Origin: Hymenobacter negativus
GTDB taxonomy: Bacteria; Bacteroidota; Bacteroidia; Cytophagales; Hymenobacteraceae
NCBI RefSeq assembly: GCF_016056375.1
Contig: NZ_JAEDAE010000011.1
Span: 1-64,000 of the forward strand
Length of the DNA stretch: 64,000 nucleotides
Direction: 5' to 3'
Below the pieces are notes generated by a model. The model was not told the origin of the DNA and ran no database searches. It saw only the letters and a list, made by a program, of their open reading frames with translations. Of this stretch, positions 59,701 through 64,000 are shown piece after piece; within the stretch, counting starts at the first letter, position 1, and each line of letters begins with the position of its first letter. The position numbers and the translations under genes are program-made.

Positions 59701-60740
59701 ATACCCTGCACGCCCTCGCCCGCATTCGTCTGCACGGCCAGCTGCTGAACAATGGCACGCCGAACTCAACCTTTACCGGTCGGGCGCAGGTCACGATTTA
59801 TGACAAGCCGACCACCGTGATGACCCTGGGCAACGAGCCCGGCGATATTCCGTCGCCGGTCAGCATCCAGGAAAGCGTAATTTACGGCGGGCAGGCCGAT
59901 GTGGTTAATGGCAAGTTCAGTCTGGTGTTCGTAGTGCCCAAAGACATCAACTATCAGGTAGGTATGGGTAAAATCAGCCTCTACGCTTCCGATGGTACGC
60001 ACGTCGTCGACGCCAATGGCTACCAGCCCCGGCTGATGGGCGGCGCGGCCCGCAATGCGCCCGAGGATAACCAGCCGCCGCGCATCAGCTTATTCATGGA
60101 CAGCAGGGCGTTTGCATTTGGCGGCCTCACGGGCCAGACCACCACGCTGCTGGCTGACTTGGCCGACGAAAACGGCATCAATACCACCGGCACCGGTATT
60201 GGCCACGACATTACGGCCATCCTCGACCACGACCCCAATAAACTGCTGGTGCTGAACGACAGCTATGTAGCCAACGTTGGCGATTTTACCTCGGGCAGCG
60301 TGAAGAATCTGTTCAAGGACCTTTCGACGGGGCCACACTCGCTCACCGTCAAAGCCTGGGATACTTACAATAACTCGTCCGAGAAAGAGATTGAATTCGT
60401 AGTGGCCCAGGACGTGAAGCTGGCGCTCGACCACGTCCTCAACTACCCCAATCCATTTGCTCACTCCACTACGTTCTTCTTCGACCACAACCAGGCCGGC
60501 AGCGAGCCCGACAATCTGGACGTACAAGTGCAGATTTTCACCGTGGCCGGCCACCTGGTGCGTACCCTCAATGCCATCGTGCCTAGCACCGTAGCCCACC
60601 AGCAGAGCATTACCTGGAACGGCCGCGACGACTACGACGACCAGCTGGCCCGCGGCGTGTACGTTTACCGCCTCACCGTGCGGTCGCAGCGCAACAACTC
60701 GGTGGCTTCGAAATACGAAAAACTCGTCATCCTCAATTAA
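56721..60740 (+). CDS. porU: Type IX secretion system sortase PorU (C25 gingipain-type peptidase)
   Basis: Cleaves the C-terminal sorting domain of T9SS cargo and transfers the cargo to anionic LPS at the cell surface. The 1339 aa protein has a signal peptide (to AAPAARAQ), an N-terminal prodomain region (about 30-560) and the C25 peptidase core (about 560-1000). Catalytic His and Cys are in NYLGHGGPKGLADE (about 840) and FFTTGTCDFSTYDN (about 880). The end (LNYPNPFAHSTTFFFDHN to LTVRSQRNNSVASKYEKLVILN) is a sorting-domain-like beta sandwich. Immediately followed by porV, as in other Bacteroidota. Confidence 0.93.
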   Translation: MRLSFLFVAFLGIIVGAAAPAARAQSDAATAHGVVKWGGYIEVPTLSSRKLKVPGFSEAQLVLDDQVGWFSMRLNGAVRQGEFLNMVYEPFSAADAKLYNVSQLPAGPEAQLVTGIEMKQAVTFLRLRPVRRGPQSGQPERLVSFDYRYTPTGAGVAARGTASTRNYASHSVLQSGDWYKLGVAESGNSKSGIYKLDKAALLKLGLPAGLNPNNLHLYGNAMGILPQANAVYRPDDLAENNILFVGDNDAVLQDNEYFLFYSPGAHTWAAQGDMFRHRNNIYTDTAYYFVKVDARPGLRVTTKAAVPATGSPTSITNFTYRDFYEHDLVNLLHSGRNWVGEGFQVGGRQEFVLGGVSDLVANSPVRVTTNLLASSSIASAFQLTLNGQSLATQSIPARTGQQYTPDAIITSETNQVSLSAPGTELRLALTYNSSDPSASGYLDFFEINAERLLKLNGAQMEFRTLTNVGPRAQNRYVFAGLPTGAVVWDVTNPRHPQAMTFEAGSSSFIANADTVREFVALQPGGDFNDHPVRAFGKVANQDLHALNATAGAPMLDLVIVTHPAFMAQANQLAAHRTTHDGLKVAVVTPSQVYNEFGSGGQDVSAIRDFMKMLYDRAPAGKNMQLLLLGDASYDYKSDPYNDKTAEPKWWKDQRVPFKTDADFDAFNQNYVPTYESRESQAPYFSSGFYGQASYSSDDFYALLDDNEGEWDEQNIGSELFDIGVGRLPVRMPKGDLRNTTQAQQVVDKVIGYDATAAYGKWRNRITLVSDDGNNNIFIDSSIGSDGIANIIQTTAPVYNVHKVYLDLYAQQAVAAGQRSPDANRAIDQSVEQGSLIVNYLGHGGPKGLADEQIVTNASVLALRNPNNLTFFTTGTCDFSTYDNPDFTSAGEQSLTDNATGGAVGLFTTTRVVEAGLNAGLNQRYFNRVLQPINGKMPNIGTIVMMSKNDYQAGGINNRNYTLLADPSMTLAYPKQTVALDSVRQRVGKDWVNADTLHALARIRLHGQLLNNGTPNSTFTGRAQVTIYDKPTTVMTLGNEPGDIPSPVSIQESVIYGGQADVVNGKFSLVFVVPKDINYQVGMGKISLYASDGTHVVDANGYQPRLMGGAARNAPEDNQPPRISLFMDSRAFAFGGLTGQTTTLLADLADENGINTTGTGIGHDITAILDHDPNKLLVLNDSYVANVGDFTSGSVKNLFKDLSTGPHSLTVKAWDTYNNSSEKEIEFVVAQDVKLALDHVLNYPNPFAHSTTFFFDHNQAGSEPDNLDVQVQIFTVAGHLVRTLNAIVPSTVAHQQSITWNGRDDYDDQLARGVYVYRLTVRSQRNNSVASKYEKLVILN

Positions 60741-60789
60741 TCCGCTTTTATTTGCGCCCGGGCCGCGCCTGGCTCCCTTTTTCCACTCT

Positions 60790-62013
60790 ATGCAGCCTCT
60801 CTTTTTCCGTTCGCGCGTGGCGCTTTCAGCTGGCTTGCTGGCTATCGCGGCCACTGCTCAGGGCCAAGTTACCCCCCACGCCATTACCACGGCCGTGCCC
60901 ATTCTCACGCTCAGCCCCGACTCGCGGGCTTCGTCGATGGGAGAGGCCGGGGTGGCCACCTCGCCCGACGCGAATGCGGGCTATTTCAATGCCGGCAAGC
61001 TGGGTTTTGTGCCCTACAAGTACGCGGCTTCCATCTCATACTCGCCCTGGCTGCGCAACATCACCGACGACATGAGCCTGTCGTACCTGTCGGGCTACGC
61101 CAAGGTGGGGCAGCGCTCGGCCTTCAGCGGCTCGCTGATGTATTTCGATTTGGGCCAGATTGACTACCGCACCGGCACCAACCTGCCGGCTGGCTCTTTC
61201 AACCCGAAAGAATACGCGCTGTCGGTGTCCTACGGCTTGCAACTCACCGACCATTTTGGCGTGGGGGCTTCGGCCCGCTACATCCGCTCCAACCTGGTGG
61301 GGGCCTATAGCGGCAACGATGCCAAGCCCGGCAACGCCGCCGCGGTCGACCTCGGTGCCTACTATACCAAGGATGCCACCATCGGCACGGGTATCTATAA
61401 CTTCTCCTTTGGGGGCACGATTACCAACATCGGCAACAAAATAACCTATAAGGACCCCACTAATCCGAGCTTCCTGCCCACCACGCTGAAGCTGGGCACG
61501 GCCATCACCCGCGAAATCGACCAGTACAACAAAATCACGCTGGCGTTTGATGCCAGCAAGCTGCTGGTGCCCTCGCCGTACTACATCGACGGCGTGCCCG
61601 ACAACCGCCAAGATATTGTAGACGAAAACGCCCGGCGCAACAATCAGAACATTGTGAGCGCCATGTTCAACTCGTTCAGCGACGCGCCTGGGGGCTTCAA
61701 GGAAGAGTTGCGCGAAATCAACCTCTCGACCGGTCTGGAGTATAACTACAACGACCTGTTGTACGCCCGGGGCGGTTATTTCTACGAAAACCCCGAGAAG
61801 GGTGGCCGTCAGTACGTGAGCCTGGGCCTGGGCGTGCGCTACCAGGTATTCGGCATAGACGGTACTTACCTGGTGCCCACGGGCAGCAACTCGCAGGCCA
61901 ACCCCCTGGCCCAGACCATCCGGGTGTCGCTGCATTTTAACCTGAACAAGCTGGCCGACGCCTTCGACGAGAATGGGGCCGGTGGCACCAGTGGCGAAAC
62001 GCCTTCGAACTAA
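60790..62013 (+). CDS. porV: Type IX secretion system outer membrane protein PorV (LptO)
   Basis: A FadL-like outer membrane barrel that shuttles cargo from the translocon to PorU. The 407 aa protein has a signal peptide ending near ATAQGQ and the PorV start TAVPILTLSPDSRASSMGEAGVATSPDANAGYFNAGKL (about 33-70), many alternate beta strands and Asn/Gly-rich loops. The gene starts 49 bases after porU, so the two are probably one transcript. Confidence 0.93.
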   Translation: MQPLFFRSRVALSAGLLAIAATAQGQVTPHAITTAVPILTLSPDSRASSMGEAGVATSPDANAGYFNAGKLGFVPYKYAASISYSPWLRNITDDMSLSYLSGYAKVGQRSAFSGSLMYFDLGQIDYRTGTNLPAGSFNPKEYALSVSYGLQLTDHFGVGASARYIRSNLVGAYSGNDAKPGNAAAVDLGAYYTKDATIGTGIYNFSFGGTITNIGNKITYKDPTNPSFLPTTLKLGTAITREIDQYNKITLAFDASKLLVPSPYYIDGVPDNRQDIVDENARRNNQNIVSAMFNSFSDAPGGFKEELREINLSTGLEYNYNDLLYARGGYFYENPEKGGRQYVSLGLGVRYQVFGIDGTYLVPTGSNSQANPLAQTIRVSLHFNLNKLADAFDENGAGGTSGETPSN

Positions 62014-62039
62014 CCCACGCTTTTTTGGTTGTCCTACAG

Positions 62040-62072
62040 CTCCTCTTCCCGGCCGGGAAGGGGAGTTTGTTA
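62040..62072 (+). terminator. Weak terminator after porV
   Basis: CTCCTCTTCCC (62040-62050) and GGGAAGGGGAG (62055-62065) pair with one G-T over a GGCC loop, followed by TTTGTTATTATT. It lies just before the M16 gene. Confidence 0.45.
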
Positions 62073-62081
62073 TTATTGCAT

Positions 62082-63392
62082 ATGCCTACTTCTTCAATTT
62101 CCGCTTCGGTGCTCGACCGCACCGTAGCCCCTCCCGTTCAGCCTCTGGCCCGCGTCGTGCTGCCCGATGCCGAGGTGCGCACCCTGCCCAGCGGGGCGCG
62201 CCTGCACGTGCTGGCCAACAATGCCCAGCCCGTGGTGCGCCTGCAAGCCGTGTTCCGGGCCGGTAAGCTGGCCGAAAACCGTCCCGGCCTGGCCTCCCTC
62301 ACCGCCCGCATGCTGCTGGAAGGCACAACCACCCGCACCGCCCGCCAGATTGCCGACGAAGTGGCCTTCTATGGCGCGTCGCTGGAGTGCGACTCCGGGT
62401 TCGACCGTTCCACGCTCACGCTCTACTGCCTCACCCGGCACCTGCCCACGCTGCTGCCCCTGGTGGTTGACGTGCTCAGCAACCCCGCTTTCCCGGCCGC
62501 CGAGCTGGAGCAGCTCAAAACCCGCACCATCCAGAACGTGCGCGTCGAGCGCAAAAAGACCAGCTACCTGGCTTCGGAGCGGTTCAATGAGTTGCTTTTT
62601 GGGGCCCACACGCCCTACGGCCGGCCCTTCGATGCCGACGCTTACCAGGCCCTGACGGTGGAAGAAGCCCAGGCGTTTCATCGGGCCATGTATTCGTTTG
62701 GCAATGCCGAAATCTTCCTCTGCGGCGATGTAGCGGCTGAGCAGGAGTTAGTGGCCGCCGCTTTCGGCTCGGCTCACGCCCGTGAAACTATACCGGCCGC
62801 CACCCCCGCCATTGACGAACCCATCATTTCCACGCTGCCCGACCGGGTGGCCGTGGCCGGCAGCTTGCAGGCATCCATCCGCATGGGCCGGCACTGGCCC
62901 GCGCCCACGCACCCCGATACCCACCGCCTCAAGCTGCTGGTGAACGTGTTTGGCGGTTATTTCGGCTCGCGCCTGATGCGCAACATCCGCGAAGACAAGG
63001 GCCTGACTTACGGCATCTACGCCAGCGTGGCCCCGCGTGAGTTCGGTACATCCTTGGTCATTGGCACCGATGTGAAGGGCGAAAGCGCCGATTTCGCCGT
63101 AAGCGAGATTGTGCTGGAGCTGCGCCGCCTGCAGGAGGAGCTGATTCCGGAAGAGGAACTGGAAACGGTAAAGAACTACATCCTGGGCAAGTTTGCCAAC
63201 GAACTGTCCACCGTGTTTGAGCAGTGCGATAAGTACAAAAACATCGTATTCCTGGGCCTGCCCGCCGACTACTACACCCAATTCGTGCAGCAGGTTGAAA
63301 CTGCCGATGCCGAAGCCCTGCGCGCTCTGGCCCGCATCTATTTCGCGCCCGAAGCCATGCAGGTGGTCATTGCCGGCCCGGCAGGGGAATAG
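62082..63392 (+). CDS. M16-family (insulinase-like) protein, catalytic motif absent
   Basis: A 436 aa two-domain M16 protein (start MPTSSISASVLDRTVAPP). The fold is clear: LPSGARLHVLANNAQPVVRLQAVFRAG (about 37-62), GLASLTARMLLEGTTTRTARQIADEV where active peptidases have HxxEH (here SLTAR), and the second half FGGYFGSRLMRNIREDKGLTYGIYAS carrying the Arg/Tyr pair. It is therefore probably the non-catalytic partner of a heterodimer; no catalytic partner gene lies in view. The upstream frame from 62025 crosses the terminator hairpin. Confidence 0.85.
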   Translation: MPTSSISASVLDRTVAPPVQPLARVVLPDAEVRTLPSGARLHVLANNAQPVVRLQAVFRAGKLAENRPGLASLTARMLLEGTTTRTARQIADEVAFYGASLECDSGFDRSTLTLYCLTRHLPTLLPLVVDVLSNPAFPAAELEQLKTRTIQNVRVERKKTSYLASERFNELLFGAHTPYGRPFDADAYQALTVEEAQAFHRAMYSFGNAEIFLCGDVAAEQELVAAAFGSAHARETIPAATPAIDEPIISTLPDRVAVAGSLQASIRMGRHWPAPTHPDTHRLKLLVNVFGGYFGSRLMRNIREDKGLTYGIYASVAPREFGTSLVIGTDVKGESADFAVSEIVLELRRLQEELIPEEELETVKNYILGKFANELSTVFEQCDKYKNIVFLGLPADYYTQFVQQVETADAEALRALARIYFAPEAMQVVIAGPAGE

Positions 63393-63410
63393 ATTTAAGC
63401 CTCATTCATA

Positions 63411-63455
63411 AAAACAGACGGCCCGCGAACAGTTTGTTTGCGGGCCGTCTGTTTT
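63411..63455. terminator. Bidirectional terminator between the M16 gene and the NADH dehydrogenase
   Basis: Arms 63411-63430 and 63436-63455 (AAAACAGACGGCCCGCGAAC) are perfect 20-base complements with A and T runs on both sides. Confidence 0.9.
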
Positions 63456-63467
63456 ATAACAAATACC

Positions 63468-64000
63468 CTAAGCCGGCTCCTGAATAGCGGGCGGAGTGGC
63501 ATTGTACTCGGTGGTAGCGGTGCGGTGCTCCGCACTTTTTTTGCCTTGGTCGTCCTTCACGTCGCGGCGGCTGAAGGGACGGATGATGAGCCGCAGGGCT
63601 TGGTCAGAGCTGAAATAGCTGAAAGCCCAGTCTACGAAGGCTACCACTTTGTTGCGGAAGCCCACCAGCGTCATCAGGTGCACAAACAGCCAGGTGAGCC
63701 AGCCGAAGAAGCCATTAAAGTGAATGTTTTTGGGCAGGTCGACCACGGCCTTGTTGCGACTCACGATGGCCATCGAACCCTTGTTGTTATACACGAATTC
63801 GTGGGGCTTTTCGAGGCGTAGCAGGCGCTGGAGGTTAGCCGCGAGGTGGTCGGCGTGCTGCTGGGCCACGGGCGCGAGCATGGGCAGGCCCTTGGGCATG
63901 TCTTCGGTCACCATGTTGGCCACATCGCCGATGGCGAAAATGTTGGACTGGCCCTGCACCAGGTTCCAGCCGTTCACGGTAATGCGCTTGTTGCGCGTCA
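63468..64000 (-). CDS. ndh: Type II NADH dehydrogenase / NAD(P)-FAD oxidoreductase, partial (C-terminal part)
   Basis: The gene runs off the right edge, so only about the last 178 residues are visible. They include NVFAIGDVAN-like SNIFAIGDVANMV (FAD-binding), the LPMLAPVAQQHADHLAANLQRLL helix and a C-terminal membrane-interacting region (HFNGFFGWLTWLFVHLMTLVGFRNKVVAFVDWAFSYFSSDQALRLIIRP), as in NDH-2 enzymes that pass electrons from NADH to quinone without pumping protons. The tail is Asp/Lys/Arg-rich. Ends at a strong terminator. Confidence 0.88.
   Translation of the reverse strand, partial: TRNKRITVNGWNLVQGQSNIFAIGDVANMVTEDMPKGLPMLAPVAQQHADHLAANLQRLLRLEKPHEFVYNNKGSMAIVSRNKAVVDLPKNIHFNGFFGWLTWLFVHLMTLVGFRNKVVAFVDWAFSYFSSDQALRLIIRPFSRRDVKDDQGKKSAEHRTATTEYNATPPAIQEPA

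Noticed and set aside
1..64000. tRNA, rRNA, transposase, prophage or defence genes
   Set aside because: I looked for tRNA TPsiC-like GGTTCGAATCC blocks with CCA-side stems, transposase DDE patterns, phage structural genes and restriction or CRISPR-associated motifs on both strands and found none I could support.

Overview
The window looks like a chromosomal segment of a high-GC Bacteroidota, most likely Cytophagales and Hymenobacter-like. The clues are type IX secretion (T9SS) genes (porU, porV, a porZ-like gene and cargo with C-terminal sorting domains), the Bacteroidota promoter pattern TTG-N20-TAnnTTTG upstream of nuoA, the short Bacteroidota form of NuoG, and CcsA-type ccm genes. The genus is an inference from overall likeness; no database search was possible.

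Layout. 1-2.8 kb: rodA and a GT-C-like membrane protein. 2.8-8.4 kb: an unknown protein, a 2Fe-2S ferredoxin, thymidine kinase, a PorZ-like propeller protein and recO. 8.4-13.5 kb: four consecutive FKBP-type prolyl isomerases, nrnA, then ndk divergently. 13.5-23.4 kb: nucleoside permease, Old Yellow Enzyme, sodA, tadA, aspS, a phytanoyl-CoA-dioxygenase-like gene, and several small unknown genes, some AT-richer. 23.5-32.4 kb: a minus-strand nuoABCDE-x-FGHIJ cluster (complex I) that ends at a terminator without nuoKLMN; x is a small coiled-coil gene with an apparent 2-base frameshift. 32.5-41.3 kb: PAS histidine kinase plus CheY-like regulator, pruA, a P-loop nucleotide kinase, YjjG-type nucleotidase, UbiA prenyltransferase, cold-shock protein, iscX and ferredoxin, DUF2520 protein. 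41.5-45.2 kb: a large T9SS cargo protein. 45.4-50.3 kb: ccmB-ccmC-ccmD-ccmE-ccmF cytochrome c maturation genes, with a Cys-type CcmE. 50.4-64 kb: a propeller/beta-barrel outer membrane protein, FAD oxidoreductase, metallo-hydrolase, pssA, porU-porV, a non-catalytic M16 protein and the C-terminal part of a type II NADH dehydrogenase that runs off the window.

The most unusual signal is non-coding. Six intergenic elements (about 100-165 bp) begin TGTCAT (or TGTTAT) and end ATGACA. Each arm is itself a small hairpin whose stem bases change in a compensating way between copies. Two more palindromes are built of 7-base units and one of roughly 8-base units. Within the nuo cluster every gene junction longer than about 30 bases is filled by one of these elements, and one copy supplies the start codon of tadA. 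Otherwise the window is largely housekeeping: I saw no CRISPR array, rRNA, tRNA, prophage, transposase or defence system. No gene-free stretch exceeds 300 bases. The largest gaps (16125-16415, 41258-41500, 45152-45414, 12812-13036, 32342-32565) hold only promoters, terminators or nothing recognisable. Several starts were moved inward from the longest open frame because upstream codons run into promoters, repeats or the neighbouring gene.
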